64,000 bases of DNA, from contig DIHO01000012.1 of NCBI GenBank assembly GCA_002420185.1, positions 110,581 through 174,580 on the forward strand, in the 5' to 3' direction. The notes beneath the pieces are model-generated. The model had not been told where the DNA came from. It worked only from the letters and a program-made list of their open reading frames with translations, and searched no databases. The position numbers and the translations under genes are program-made. The first letter of the stretch is position 1. Every line of letters starts with the position of its first letter. This document shows positions 1 to 9,421 of this stretch, piece after piece. Source of the stretch: Opitutales bacterium UBA5694. Its GTDB lineage: Bacteria > Verrucomicrobiota > Verrucomicrobiia > Opitutales > Opitutaceae.

Positions 1-1
1 G

Positions 2-1441
2 GCGTTGCTGATTCCAATACTGAGTTGGCTTATTTCGTTTGCAGGCTGGAGTCGGGTGCATCCGGTTTCGGGAGAGACGATCCACTTGATCAGTTTGCTT
101 TCGGTTGAGCAGATTCAACGGATGTTTGTCGACGCGGTAGACAATTTTACCGGTTTCCCGCCACTGGGAGCGGTTCTGGTAACCATGCTTGGAATCGGGG
201 TTGCGGAACGAAGTGGACTTATCTCTACGAGTCTGAAGCTCCTCGTTAAATCGACACCCAAATCGCTGATATCGGTAGTCGTTGTATTTGCAGGGGTTAT
301 GAGCTCTATGGCTGCGGATGCCGGTTATGTTGTGCTAACGCCTTTGGGAGCAGTACTCTTTGCGGGGATGGGGCGTCACCCCCTGGCGGGCCTTTGCGCC
401 GCCTTTGCCGGAACGGGCGGTGGGTACTCGGCTAACCTGCTCCTTACGAGCCTAGACCCGTTGTTGTCTGGCTTCACTCAATCCGCGTCTCAATTATATG
501 AAGCGGACCGTGTCGTGACGGCAGATGCGAATTACTTTTTTATGATCGCATCGGTACTTGTGGTTACCTCCGCGGGTTGGTTTGTGACTGAGAGGATTGT
601 AGAGCCGAGACTTGGTAAATGGGATATGGATACAGAGGACATTGGGTCAGATAGTGACAAGGAAAGAGAAGCACAGATCCAAACAATTTCACCCGTTGAG
701 CAAAAGGGTTTATTTGGGGCCTTAATGGCCGTTGTCCTGATGGGAGCTGCTTTGCTATTCCTGACCATTCCGGAAGGAGCGATCCTGCGGGATGCCGAGG
801 GTCGCCTGACTCCCATGGTTCATGGTTTGGTCATTATTATAATGTTGCTCTTCATTTTTCCCGGTCTGGTTTACGGGTTGATTGTTGGGTCCTGTCGCAA
901 TTCAAAACAATTGGCTGGAATGATGAGCGACACTATGGCTACGATGGGTGGCTATATCGTACTAGCATTTGCGGCGGCCCAGTTTGTCGCCTATTTTCAG
1001 TGGAGTAATATGGGGCTGCTGACGGCGCTTACAGGCGCGGAAATTCTGGCTTACCTAGGAGTGGGCGACTTGCCGCTTATTTTGACTTTTGTATTCCTGG
1101 CTGCGGGAATTAATTTGGTGATTGGTTCTGCATCGGCTAAGTGGGGAATTATGGCACCGGTCTTTGTTCCCATGTTTATGGCTCTTGGTCTTTCCCCGGA
1201 AATGACACAGGCCGCCTATAGGGTGGGGGATTCGATTACGAATATGATAACCCCGTTGAATCCGTATTTTCCTATCGTGCTTAGCTTTGCTATGCGTTAC
1301 GATCGTAAGCTAGGGATCGGTACCTTGATAAGCTCCATGGTACCGTACTCGATCGCCTTCGCCCTAGGATGGACATTGTTACTGGTTGTTTGGTACTTTT
1401 TGGGACTGCATTTAGGACCGGGTGCTGGGATACAGATGTGA
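2..1441 (+). CDS. AbgT family transporter (5' end cut by window edge)
   Basis: Inner-membrane transporter of the AbgT family (p-aminobenzoyl-glutamate importers or antibiotic/sulfonamide exporters). The frame is open to the left edge, so the first few dozen residues are missing; the visible 478 residues compare with about 500 in the family. Many hydrophobic segments alternate with family-like stretches such as the AADAGYVVLTPLGA region, the GTGGGYSANLL region and the C-terminal SASAKWGIMAPVF and GDSITNMITPLNPYFP segments, which form the substrate and ion sites in AbgT structures. A charged cytoplasmic loop (DTEDIGSDSDKEREAQ) sits near the middle. The next gene on this strand is far away. Substrate cannot be told from sequence; a dipeptide-like compound is plausible given the peptidase about 3 kb away. 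Family assignment is firm, substrate is not. Confidence 0.9.
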   Translation, partial: ALLIPILSWLISFAGWSRVHPVSGETIHLISLLSVEQIQRMFVDAVDNFTGFPPLGAVLVTMLGIGVAERSGLISTSLKLLVKSTPKSLISVVVVFAGVMSSMAADAGYVVLTPLGAVLFAGMGRHPLAGLCAAFAGTGGGYSANLLLTSLDPLLSGFTQSASQLYEADRVVTADANYFFMIASVLVVTSAGWFVTERIVEPRLGKWDMDTEDIGSDSDKEREAQIQTISPVEQKGLFGALMAVVLMGAALLFLTIPEGAILRDAEGRLTPMVHGLVIIIMLLFIFPGLVYGLIVGSCRNSKQLAGMMSDTMATMGGYIVLAFAAAQFVAYFQWSNMGLLTALTGAEILAYLGVGDLPLILTFVFLAAGINLVIGSASAKWGIMAPVFVPMFMALGLSPEMTQAAYRVGDSITNMITPLNPYFPIVLSFAMRYDRKLGIGTLISSMVPYSIAFALGWTLLLVVWYFLGLHLGPGAGIQM

Positions 1442-1446
1442 GGCGG

Positions 1447-1466
1447 GAAGACTTGTAAAGGTCTTC
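1447..1466 (+). terminator. weak hairpin after the AbgT gene
   Basis: A 6-bp stem (GAAGAC / GTCTTC) with an 8-base loop begins six bases after the AbgT stop codon. The bases that follow are T-rich but broken (gtcttgtattctat), so it is only a possible intrinsic terminator. Confidence 0.3.
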
Positions 1467-1498
1467 GTCTTGTATTCTATCAGCTTACCGTAGTTTGA

Positions 1499-1882
1499 AG
1501 ACAAAAGGGCGAGCAAGGAGACGCGTTCGCCTTGCAGCGCTTTGAGCATTATCATAGCCATCCCGAATTCGAATCGAGCGCTACTGGCTTTTCTGTCGGT
1601 GATTGGAAAAGTGAAGCGCTGGGGGTACATACAAAAGGCTTCATGCTAGGTCCTCTGCTAGCTATTGGCGGGCACGCCACAGAATCTGTTCTGCACAGCG
1701 ACTAGATGGAGGTCATGGAATGCTTTAAAATGAGCAAAGAGGGCGATGTATTAACCCATGAATACACGATGATTGATCCCCTTTACTTAGCCGAACACTA
1801 TTCACATTCGGATACGTCTTTGTTTCGGACAGATAAATTTATTCCTTACGAGAGGGAAGATTTTAAGGACGACGATCCGTAG
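1499..1882 (+). pseudogene. decayed C-terminal part of a conserved hypothetical protein
   Basis: One reading frame runs from just after a TGA at 1496 to a TAG at 1880-1882 and is interrupted by an in-frame TAG at 1703-1705. On both sides of that stop the frame keeps a recognisable pattern: HPEFESSATGFSVGDWKSEA, then LGVHTKGF and ATESVLHSD, then the stop, then MEVMECFKMSKEGD and EYTMIDPLYL. This matches my memory of exported hypothetical proteins common in several phyla, whose tails read roughly S-x-G-x-WEGDTLVVxTxGF ... SExLxVxERF ... ExTIxDPxxYTxPW. The 5' half of the gene is absent. The last 58 codons after the stop could still be read from the ATG at 1706, but I consider the locus a pseudogene. 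The family name is not certain. Confidence 0.5.
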
Positions 1883-1917
1883 TAACTGAAGTATCCTAAA
1901 GAGCCGATAGCCAATTT

Positions 1918-2676
1918 CTATGGATCGGACTTGATCGACCACACGTTGAAGTTGCGGTAGCGAAAATGAGTCCACTGCATTTGCCTGAGTGCTATTTTGC
2001 CAGAACCTAAAGAGGGACCATTGACATCGCCATTGTCGATCCAATCGATGATAGGGCGGTCGTCGACGAATAGCTGTATATGCGTCTCATTCTTGATCAG
2101 TGTTACTTTGTGCACCCGATCGCTATCTGCATTGATGCCGGGAGGCCCTTCGAAAACGATGTTTTTACCTGGGTTTCTTCGCAAGCGAGCCATGGGTCTT
2201 GCAGGCAATTTGGGATTATGTGCATAGTAGGAAATATGATAATTCTTTAGAGCACCGTTATTGTATTGGCTGAATGTCCCATCGCGTTTTGGTAGTGAAG
2301 AATCCATTACGTCTTCGCCGCCCAATCCTGTCGCGGCGAAAAAGACAATGCATAAACCGGCCTCTGAATGAAGGTTCTGCATTTCCCATTGGGCTACGAA
2401 GTCGGAAGGTAGCGTTTCGGGACACCAGTAAACGTGATGCATCTCTTCGTTTGGAGAACGCATCTCAAGCCAACCATCTGCGAATTCCACTTTGCCGGGG
2501 CCTTCCATAACCCAGTCTTTAACACTGGCATCCGTATCCATCGCCGAATGGTAGACAAGTTTGTCTGTGCTGACCCCGAAATCTAATGGGGTTTGTGCAA
2601 AGCAAAGCGAATAAGCGAATACGATTAACAATAAAGAAAGCTTAGTAGTATGATTGTAAAGTGGGGCAGAAAACAT
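1918..2676 (-). CDS. exported DUF1961 family protein
   Basis: A 252-residue protein with a signal peptide (hydrophobic LSLLLIVFAYSLCFA, cleavage near residue 27). The mature part is a single lectin-like beta-sandwich domain of the DUF1961 type: aromatic stretches such as VYWCPETLPSDFVAQWEMQN, the LCIVFFAATGLGGEDV segment, the SYYAHNP segment, and the late FVDDRPIIDW segment seen in concanavalin-like folds. DUF1961 proteins are found with polysaccharide degradation genes in marine Bacteroidetes, Planctomycetes and Verrucomicrobia; the molecular role is unproven, and carbohydrate binding or lysis are both possible. It stands alone between a pseudogene and a 220-base gap. Family call from sequence pattern; function inferred. 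Confidence 0.75.
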   Translation of the reverse strand: MFSAPLYNHTTKLSLLLIVFAYSLCFAQTPLDFGVSTDKLVYHSAMDTDASVKDWVMEGPGKVEFADGWLEMRSPNEEMHHVYWCPETLPSDFVAQWEMQNLHSEAGLCIVFFAATGLGGEDVMDSSLPKRDGTFSQYNNGALKNYHISYYAHNPKLPARPMARLRRNPGKNIVFEGPPGINADSDRVHKVTLIKNETHIQLFVDDRPIIDWIDNGDVNGPSLGSGKIALRQMQWTHFRYRNFNVWSIKSDP

Positions 2677-2899
2677 AACGAAGAAATAGTGGTAAGTGTA
2701 AAATCAGCAATGTAATTGGGGCCAGTCCAAAATCGCCTTTCGGAGACCGTGATGGCTTTGTTTTTCTCAAGACCTCGAGCGAAAACGATCGTTCATCGAC
2801 AGGTGAAGAAGATAGGGTGGTTTACAGCTTTTAAGTCGAGGAAAATTGAAGACCTAGTGTAGGTGGAATTATATATCTCGCATCAAAGATTTGTTTTCC

Positions 2900-4351
2900 T
2901 TAAAGATAGCCGTCTGTAGTTGATTTTTTTGCCGATGACGGAGTGGCTTTAGAGTCTTTCTCAAAGGGAGCTTGCCCAATATTTAAATACGCCCAAAGGA
3001 CCGCAAATAAGGGTGTAAGCAGATTGAAGAAAGCGTAAGGTAAGTAGGCAAAGGGATTGACCAGCAGGACACTCATCATAGTGGCGCCACATGTATTCCA
3101 TGGCACAAGTGGCGAGCTCAGCGTTCCCGCGTCTTCAACGGTTCGAGATAAGTTTTTTGGGTGGAGTTTCCGTCGCTGATAGGCTTCGCGGTACATGCGT
3201 CCTGGCACAATGATTGAAAGGTACTGATCGGGTGCCACGATATTGGTGGCAAAGCAGGTTCCTACGGTAGCGGTAACCAGAGCTACGGTGCTGTAAACGC
3301 TCTTCAAAATGGCCGCAGCGACGCTCTCGAGCATGCGGCCTCCTTCCATGATGCCTCCCAAACTCAAAGCACAGAGTATTAGGGAAACGGTCCACATCAT
3401 CTTGTCGAGTCCACCACCTGACAGCAATTCGTCGATCGACGTCTCACCAGTTGAAGACTGGTATCCGTAATGCATGACATTGACTAGGTCAGCAATGTCA
3501 GCCTTTTGCAGAGCTATCGCAATTATCGCTCCGGCTCCCACAGCCGCGGCGAGGGCGGGAAGCACACTACAACGCATTATACTCATAAGAATGACGAATA
3601 ATGGTGGAAGAAGCAAGAGGGGGCTTAAGTAAAATTGAGTAGAAAGTGCGGTTTGCATTTTCTGAACATCCATGGTCGAAACGTCAGACTGACTTGCTGA
3701 GTAACCGATAATAGAGTACAGTATGAGTGACAAGAGGAAGGCGGGGGTAGTGGTGTAAGCCATGTGCCGAACGTGGTCGAATATTTCCACCCCGGTTACG
3801 GCTGGAGCCAGATTCGTAGAATCACTGAGAGGGGACATCTTGTCGCCGAAGTACGCTCCTGATACGATGGCTCCCGCCACCATGGCGGGGGGCATAGCCA
3901 ACCCATTTCCTATGCCCATTAAAGCCACTCCCACAGTGCTTGCAGTTGTCCAGGAACTACCTGTTGAGAGGGAAATCACGGCGCAAATCACGCAGGCAGC
4001 GGGCAAAAAGACTTTCGGGCTTAGAAGCTCTAGCCCAAGCGAGATCAAATACGGCACCACTCCTGCGATCATCCAGACCGCAATGAGCATGCCGATCACC
4101 ATCAAGATGACAATCGCTTTAGTTCCGACTGCAATGCCATCTAGCATTCCTCTTTCGAGAGCTGACCAGGGAGCTCCGTTCGAGCGGGCAACCAGTGCCG
4201 TAACGATTGCTGTTAAAGCGAGCGGAATATGAGGGTCTTTCCCGAAAACGAGAATGGTAATACCCATAGAAGCAAGCAGGAAGGTGATCGGAATAAGAGC
4301 AATCCAAAGTGGCGGTACTGGGATAGGTGGGTCGTTACGAGGGGTACTCAT
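2900..4351 (-). CDS. NhaC family Na+/H+ antiporter
   Basis: A polytopic inner-membrane protein of 483 residues with about 11-12 hydrophobic segments. Family-typical sequences include SLSTGSSWTTASTVGVALMG around residues 130-150, the GAYFGDKMSPLSDSTNLAP segment just after it, and VAPDQYLSIIVPGRMYREAY near residue 380, where the aspartate-containing turn is typical of NhaC. NhaC proteins exchange Na+ for protons; relatives (MleN type) couple malate and lactate exchange. It follows the DmpA-type peptidase on the same strand with a 2-base gap (peptidase stop at 4354, this ATG at 4351), so the two are almost certainly co-transcribed. That pairing suggests the carrier may move a peptidase product or support its uptake, which is inference. 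Confidence 0.88.
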   Translation of the reverse strand: MSTPRNDPPIPVPPLWIALIPITFLLASMGITILVFGKDPHIPLALTAIVTALVARSNGAPWSALERGMLDGIAVGTKAIVILMVIGMLIAVWMIAGVVPYLISLGLELLSPKVFLPAACVICAVISLSTGSSWTTASTVGVALMGIGNGLAMPPAMVAGAIVSGAYFGDKMSPLSDSTNLAPAVTGVEIFDHVRHMAYTTTPAFLLSLILYSIIGYSASQSDVSTMDVQKMQTALSTQFYLSPLLLLPPLFVILMSIMRCSVLPALAAAVGAGAIIAIALQKADIADLVNVMHYGYQSSTGETSIDELLSGGGLDKMMWTVSLILCALSLGGIMEGGRMLESVAAAILKSVYSTVALVTATVGTCFATNIVAPDQYLSIIVPGRMYREAYQRRKLHPKNLSRTVEDAGTLSSPLVPWNTCGATMMSVLLVNPFAYLPYAFFNLLTPLFAVLWAYLNIGQAPFEKDSKATPSSAKKSTTDGYL

Positions 4352-4353
4352 GG

Positions 4354-5499
4354 CTAGTTGACTCCAAGCGCTTCCGTGACCCGCTGCATGGGCAAGGCGT
4401 GGATGACGGTACCATTAATTCCCTCCATGGTTTCCGCGGCGGTAAGAGCGTTCAAAATAGCTTCCTCAGTTGCCTGAATCGTTGCTTGGAATAATTGGTC
4501 GATTGAAGCATTGTCGAGCATCGTGACCATGTGTAACTCCCCGTTTGCGGTGTTTTCGATTGTCGTGGTGCTGAAGGCGAGAAAGAAGTCGCCAGAAGAG
4601 TTTGCTCCATAACCTCCAGTACGCCCGATGCCAAGAGGAACGCGCCGGCATAGGCGCTTTAGCTGATGGGGCAGCAAAGGGGCGTCAGTCGCGATCACGA
4701 CTAGAATGGAGTTTCCCTCGCCGGACTCTGGCGATTGAGGGTTTTCCGGCATTAAATCGTTCAATCGCGGGCCTAATCGGACCCCTGCGATCGTCAGATC
4801 TTGGCGCCGACCGTAGTTGGCTTGGACAATCGCCCCGAGTGTGTATCCGCTTTTCGTAATACGTGATGCGGTTCCGATACCGCTCTTAAACTGATGGCAT
4901 ACCATCCCGGTTCCACCGCCAACATTGCCTTCCGCAATCGGCCCACTTTGGGCGGCGTCCAGAGCCTCTAAGACATGCCGTCGCTTTACGTGGTGGCCAT
5001 GTATATCGTTTAGACGACCGTCCCACGTTTCTCCAACGACTGGCAAAGAGGCCCATCCTGTTTCGGTTTCCGAATTATGAAAGCTCCTGGCTCGTCGCCA
5101 ATGAATGGATGCTTCGTAGACAGCACCCACACTGTGTGTATTGGTGAAGAGAATCGGCTCTTCCAGAAATCCGGACTCGTCGATCCAGGCAGTTCCAGTC
5201 ATCTCTCCATTGCCGTTGAGGCTCGAGTAGGAAGCGAAGACGGGCCGGTAGTCCTGGCCCGTTGGCAGGATTGCGGTCACTCCAGTTCGAACGGGGCCTT
5301 TGCCGATTCTTAGGCTTCCAGAACCTTTTACGATCGTGGCGTGCCCGACCGCGACTCCCGATACGTCGGTGATCGCATTGAACTTGCCTGGAGCACCCTC
5401 AAAAGGAATGCCCCAATCACGGGCCCGCTTAGCGTTTGCGAAGCCTAGTTGGGCCGCGAGAAAGATTGTGAGTAAACTTGTTATCAATGATCTTATCAT
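4354..5499 (-). CDS. P1 (S58) family DmpA-type aminopeptidase, exported
   Basis: N-terminal-nucleophile peptidase of the DmpA/BapA family, which removes N-terminal D-, L- or beta-amino acids. The family opening is visible (RARDWGIPFEG, then GKFNAITDVSGVAVGHAT), as is the region that becomes the start of the beta subunit after self-cleavage: an Asn-Ser pair followed by ILVVIATDAPLLPHQLKR. The Ser is the predicted nucleophile, about residue 264 from the chosen start. The glycine-rich GNVGGGTGMVCHQFKSGIGT segment is also conserved. I start at the ATG at 5499 because it opens directly into a signal peptide (MIRSLITSLLTIFLAAQLGFANA); an upstream ATG at 5544 would add 15 residues. It is the first gene of a two-gene operon with the NhaC-type carrier. 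No clear Shine-Dalgarno site precedes either start. Confidence 0.88.
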   Translation of the reverse strand: MIRSLITSLLTIFLAAQLGFANAKRARDWGIPFEGAPGKFNAITDVSGVAVGHATIVKGSGSLRIGKGPVRTGVTAILPTGQDYRPVFASYSSLNGNGEMTGTAWIDESGFLEEPILFTNTHSVGAVYEASIHWRRARSFHNSETETGWASLPVVGETWDGRLNDIHGHHVKRRHVLEALDAAQSGPIAEGNVGGGTGMVCHQFKSGIGTASRITKSGYTLGAIVQANYGRRQDLTIAGVRLGPRLNDLMPENPQSPESGEGNSILVVIATDAPLLPHQLKRLCRRVPLGIGRTGGYGANSSGDFFLAFSTTTIENTANGELHMVTMLDNASIDQLFQATIQATEEAILNALTAAETMEGINGTVIHALPMQRVTEALGVN

Positions 5500-6060
5500 A
5501 CCGGTAGGATCCACGTTACAAATGCAGCTCCCCGTGCCCAGCAAAATGTGTTTTTTGATAGTCTGAGTGAAGCGAACTGCGATCTCTTCGGGTCTCAGTT
5601 TGGTGGACCTGTCTTCGCAATGTTTTTAGCGCTCACTAGGATTTTCTTCTTCAAAGCGATTCTCGAATGGGAGATGTGAATTAACAACCAGATTGAATCT
5701 GGATCACGGTTAATTCGGAATATGTCATTATTTTATAATTACAATAAATAGGAAGTAGTTGATTTTGAGAATAGTCAAGGTAAGTATGACGGCTTCAATC
5801 GCTTCTGCATAGGGTGGCAGCTTAATAGGGACTCAGCACTGCACTTTAAGGAATAAACGTTTATGCTCGAAAGTTCAGGTTTAAATGGGATTTATTGATC
5901 TGAGAGTTGGGCTTAGAGTCATAAGCATATGAGGTTCGAGCCAGTCCTCCCTATCTTACTCTCTGACTCGCCTTGGTCGTTGGCAGGCTGTATTTTTTGA
6001 ATCAATTGCCATTATCCTTTGGGGCACATGTCTCAGAGGCGACAAATGGGATTTTTTGTG
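5500..6060. other. intergenic region with no recognised gene
   Basis: About 560 bases between the start of the peptidase operon and the end of a sulfatase gene, both on the minus strand. It is richer in A and T than its surroundings and contains no frame that I recognise on either strand. It must hold the promoter of the peptidase/NhaC operon. The one structured site I see is the palindrome listed separately. Confidence 0.5.
5853..5864. promoter_or_regulatory. perfect palindrome with an AAACGTTT core, possible operator
   Basis: ATAAACGTTTAT is a perfect 12-base palindrome centred on CG, like the centre of LacI/GalR-family operators. It lies about 355 bases upstream of the peptidase gene and outside any coding region. 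A single short palindrome can occur by chance, so this is only a candidate. Confidence 0.25.
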
Positions 6061-7482
6061 CTACTTGTTTTTAAATCGCTTTTTGATTTTTGCTTTGAGT
6101 TGTGCTACTATTTCCCGTTGATGTTCCGCGACGTTGCGGGTTTCGCCTTCTAGAGTCCGGTGATCGTATAGCTCGATGTAGCCATCTGTATGAGCGATCA
6201 TTCGGTGTGTTTTGGTGCGTATGGTATGGCCATAGCCTCTGCTAAAATAACCGAAGGCGTCGTGTCCCGGGGATTCGGGTTTTTCAAGTATGGGTTTCAG
6301 GGATACGCCGTCGACGTAATTCGCTTTCGGAATACCAGAGAGTTCGACGAGTGTCGGGAAAACGTCCACGGTCTCGACAATCGAATGACTTAGTATGCCA
6401 GGACTGGGGATGCCTGGGTAGCTGATAATAAGTGGTGATCGGAGGGATTCCTCAAAGAGGGAGTGTTTGCCCCATATCGAATGTTCTCCCAAGTGCCATC
6501 CGTGATCACCCCAAAGGACAATAATCGTGTTATCGCGGATACCGAGAGAGTCGAGGCGATCGAGTACCCGACCTACTTGTGCATCGGCATAGGTTACGCA
6601 GGCTGCATAATGTTTGCGGACTTGCAAAGAGTAGTCGGCATTGGTGTTGGGGTCCATACCGTCACGCTTGTACTTATAAAATTCTCCGGACTTGTGCCAG
6701 GTTGTACGGTCCTTTGGCTTCTGAGGATGAGGTACTTCCGGGAGTTCAGCGTCTACGTAGAGATCCAGATATTTCTTGGGAGCACCGAAAGGCAAATGTG
6801 GTCGGAGGATGCCGAATGCCAGAAAGAAAGGTTTGTCGTTTTCCTTTGTTGCAAGGGATTCAAGCTGCTCGATTGCCTGGTCCGAGCTGATGCCATCTGG
6901 GTAGATCTGGTCTGGACCCTCATAAGCTTGAAGTAGATCCATTTGGCTGGCGTCACCTCGAATTTCTCCATGGGCTTGCCCGTGCATCCAGCCTCTGGGG
7001 TGTTGCCAGGCACCGGTCCTAAGTAAGTGTCGATCCCAGGAAAGGGGCATTTCCGGAATGGTTAGATCGTCCCAGTCAGGGCCTCCGCGACCGCCAGGGT
7101 GATGGGACACTTTTCCTACTGAGACTGTGCGATAGCCATTTTGACGAAACCAAGCGGGCATGCTAGGAGGAGAGGCTTTAGTATCTCTGGCGAGGACCTC
7201 GGCCCGATCAAACAGAGCCGTGTTGCTAGGACCGCCGTACGTTCCGGTTAGTAGTGTGTAGCGCGACGCACCGCAGGTGGGGGCTTGGACGTAATGCTTG
7301 TAGAAGGCGCGACCCTCCGCGGCGAGCCTATCGATATTTGGAGAGTGGATGTAGTCGACCCCGAAGCAGTTTAATTCCGGTCTTAAGTCGTCTACGCAAA
7401 TGAGGAGTACATTCGGCTTATTTTCCGCAGCGAACATACTTAGCGTCGCACATGCGGCTAGTAGGGATGGAAGACGTTTCAT
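6061..7482 (-). CDS. exported sulfatase, iduronate-2-sulfatase-like
   Basis: Type I (formylglycine-dependent) sulfatase of about 473 residues. A signal peptide (MKRLPSLLAACATLSMFAA) directly follows the chosen ATG at 7482; reading from the ATG at 7569 would add 29 polar residues. The metal-binding pair DD is at residues 31-32, the CGASR motif with the Cys converted to formylglycine is at residue 70, and a second metal site GDHGWHLGEH followed by WGKHSLFEES is typical of the iduronate-2-sulfatase branch (S1_7-like). It should remove sulfate esters from glycans in the periplasm or outside. The formylglycine-generating enzyme is not in this window. A sialate O-acetylesterase remnant lies just upstream on the same strand. 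Confidence 0.92.
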   Translation of the reverse strand: MKRLPSLLAACATLSMFAAENKPNVLLICVDDLRPELNCFGVDYIHSPNIDRLAAEGRAFYKHYVQAPTCGASRYTLLTGTYGGPSNTALFDRAEVLARDTKASPPSMPAWFRQNGYRTVSVGKVSHHPGGRGGPDWDDLTIPEMPLSWDRHLLRTGAWQHPRGWMHGQAHGEIRGDASQMDLLQAYEGPDQIYPDGISSDQAIEQLESLATKENDKPFFLAFGILRPHLPFGAPKKYLDLYVDAELPEVPHPQKPKDRTTWHKSGEFYKYKRDGMDPNTNADYSLQVRKHYAACVTYADAQVGRVLDRLDSLGIRDNTIIVLWGDHGWHLGEHSIWGKHSLFEESLRSPLIISYPGIPSPGILSHSIVETVDVFPTLVELSGIPKANYVDGVSLKPILEKPESPGHDAFGYFSRGYGHTIRTKTHRMIAHTDGYIELYDHRTLEGETRNVAEHQREIVAQLKAKIKKRFKNK

Positions 7483-7597
7483 TGAATTTGAGCATTTGTA
7501 AGCAGAATCACATTTCAAGCCTGTATGCCGGCCGTACTCGTTTTGGGTGAATCGTGATGAAAAGAACACTGCCTGATAAATATTGATTTTGCTGGAT

Positions 7598-7747
7598 TCG
7601 CTTCCAGCGACTGTCTTTACTGATTTTGGCTTGCTCGGATGCTCCGGCTGCGGAAACTTTGACGAAGGCTCCCAACTCGCCCCAGCCCCAGAATGGTACC
7701 GGCATCTCGCGCTGCAAAACCATGTGATCGGAAAACAGGGAGGCTAG
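7598..7747 (-). pseudogene. 5' fragment of a sialate O-acetylesterase gene
   Basis: Read on the minus strand from 7747, the frame gives LASLFSDHMVLQREMPVPFW followed by GWGELGAFVKVSAAG and DSRWKR. This is the standard opening of the exported sialate O-acetylesterase family (LFSDxMVLQRxxPVPxWGWxxPGxxVxVxxxG). An in-frame stop (TAG) lies immediately upstream at 7748-7750, so there is no signal peptide, and family similarity ends after about 50 residues, where the frame drifts towards the sulfatase start. The remaining roughly 450-550 residues of a normal enzyme are missing. It is a truncated relic, perhaps once part of the same glycan gene cluster as the sulfatase. Confidence 0.7.
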
Positions 7748-7776
7748 CTATAGCTTTGACGTTTCAGCTAGAACCT

Positions 7777-7809
7777 GAAGGGCCGACAACAGATTGGTTA
7801 GGGCCCTTC
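7777..7809. repeat. inverted repeat, 8-bp stem
   Basis: GAAGGGCC at 7777-7784 pairs with GGCCCTTC at 7802-7809 around a 17-base spacer. It lies in the 260-base gap between the acetylesterase remnant and the first propeller gene. It may be a transcription stop or an old palindromic element. Confidence 0.4.
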
Positions 7810-8008
7810 AAAAGTTCTTTAGTAGCATTTCGATAGTCTTTAGTAATGAAGAGAATTTGCAAGTGGCTCTCCGTTCCGACTGCCGCTCTACCAAGAAATA
7901 TTTTTTGTGAATTTAGAATTGATTCTAATCGCGATTGTAAAGGATTGGAGGATACGATAGGCTTGACCATTGACCCGATTGAATGTTGTGCCTTAGAGTT
8001 CCGCACTA

Positions 8009-9340
8009 GTGAAGAAATTAATCATTCCGTTTACAGTCCTCGTCGCAAATTTGGCTTTTGCTGAGCCGACGGATTTTGATCGGCGGTTGTTTCACGCTCC
8101 GCCCAAGCCCCTTTCGTCTGAGGCGGTGACTGAAGACTGGCCGCGGTTTTTGGGTCCGCGGCATGATCTGCACTCTAGGGAAACCAAGCTGCTTAAGTCG
8201 TGGCCGGCGGACGGGCCTAATCGGATTTGGGAAGTAGAGCGAGGGAACGGGCATGCGCCTGCGGTCGTCTCGGGCAACTACTTGGTCATGATCCATGAGT
8301 TGAATGGGCGTGAGACAATTGAATGCCTAGAACCCGAAACTGGGAAGCAGCATTGGATGCACGACTATCCAGTTGAATTGGGTTCCAGTTACGGAATTAC
8401 GGACGCACCGCGTTCTGGACCGGTTATCCATGGTGAGCTCGTTTTCACGGTTGGAGTGAGGGGCGACCTGATCTGTTTTGAATTGGAAACAGGCAATGTG
8501 GTTTGGCGCAGGAACCTAGACGAAGCGTATGGACCGGCTCCGCTCTTTTTTGGTCGAGGAAGCTGTCCGGTGGTCCATGGGGAACAGCTGATCGTCAATG
8601 TTGGAGGTCAGATGTGTGTCGCCAGTTTTCACAAAAGAACCGGAAAGTTGATCTGGAAAATGAAGCATGAATGGCATGCGAGTTATGCGTCGCCTGTTCC
8701 AGCTATACTTCACGGTGAGGATCGGGTTCTCGTATTTGCAGGGGGGATGGTTCGTCCGCCAACAGGTGGTTTGTTGAGTATCAATCCGGATACAGGAACC
8801 CTGGACTCCGATTTTCCTTGGAGAGCTCGAATGCATGCCTCGGTTAATGCCGCCTCACCCGTGGTCGTGGGTAACTCGGTCTTCATTACGGAGGGATACT
8901 CAGAGGGCGGGGCGCTAATCGATTTTGCACCGGATGGTTCCTCAACTCTTCGCTGGAAGGCGGATCGCTTTGGGGGTCAATTTACAACACCGATTGCTCA
9001 TGAAGGTTATCTCTATGGTGTCGACGGTACTGTTGGAACGGAAGTGGTGTGTTATGAAATAGCGTCAGGTCGCGAGATGTGGCGTGACGGGATTTATCTT
9101 AAGGACGCGCGGCTGGGAAGGGCTAGCCTACTTCGGGTTGATAGTGCGTTCCTTTGTATTGGCGGGCAGGGTACGTTGCTTTGGCTAGATCTAAATTCGA
9201 AAGGGCCCAAAATTTTGGCGGAAACGCAGTTGTTTCAGGCCCCGGAGACATGGGGAGTACCGACTGTGAATCGCGGCTTACTCTTTGTGAACCAGAACGC
9301 GAAGGGCTCGCGTCTGATTTGCTACGACTTGCGAAAGTAA
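8009..9340 (+). CDS. exported PQQ-like beta-propeller repeat protein
   Basis: Protein of 443 residues starting at a GTG that opens straight into a signal peptide (KKLIIPFTVLVANLAFA). The mature part consists of repeated beta-propeller blades with the tell-tale pattern of a short strand, a tryptophan and an L-x-x-x-TG-x-x-x-W motif (ECLEPETGKQHWMHDY, CFELETGNVVWRRNL, ASFHKRTGKLIWKMKH, YEIASGREMWRDGIY). The family resembles the BamB/PQQ-dehydrogenase fold but lacks obvious PQQ-binding dehydrogenase motifs, so it is probably a binding or scaffold protein rather than an enzyme. It is the first of three such proteins within 9 kb. In Verrucomicrobia and Planctomycetes these genes often stand near sulfatases, as here. 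The second propeller gene follows about 410 bases downstream, with a sulfatase remnant on the opposite strand between them. Confidence 0.85.
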   Translation: MKKLIIPFTVLVANLAFAEPTDFDRRLFHAPPKPLSSEAVTEDWPRFLGPRHDLHSRETKLLKSWPADGPNRIWEVERGNGHAPAVVSGNYLVMIHELNGRETIECLEPETGKQHWMHDYPVELGSSYGITDAPRSGPVIHGELVFTVGVRGDLICFELETGNVVWRRNLDEAYGPAPLFFGRGSCPVVHGEQLIVNVGGQMCVASFHKRTGKLIWKMKHEWHASYASPVPAILHGEDRVLVFAGGMVRPPTGGLLSINPDTGTLDSDFPWRARMHASVNAASPVVVGNSVFITEGYSEGGALIDFAPDGSSTLRWKADRFGGQFTTPIAHEGYLYGVDGTVGTEVVCYEIASGREMWRDGIYLKDARLGRASLLRVDSAFLCIGGQGTLLWLDLNSKGPKILAETQLFQAPETWGVPTVNRGLLFVNQNAKGSRLICYDLRK

Positions 9341-9421
9341 AAAGGGCATCACTCACCAAAAAGGCAACATTTCTCGTTGGAGCCAGAATAGTAATCCTGA
9401 ATTTCTTAAAATTTAGTTGGA

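Noticed and set aside
5920..5965. tRNA-like stretch containing GGTTCGAGCC
   Set aside because: Only a T-arm-like piece is present; there is no matching acceptor stem, D-arm or anticodon arm nearby.
7846..8064. Plus-strand open frame of 72 codons
   Set aside because: It overlaps the start of the first propeller gene in another frame and has no signal or motif.
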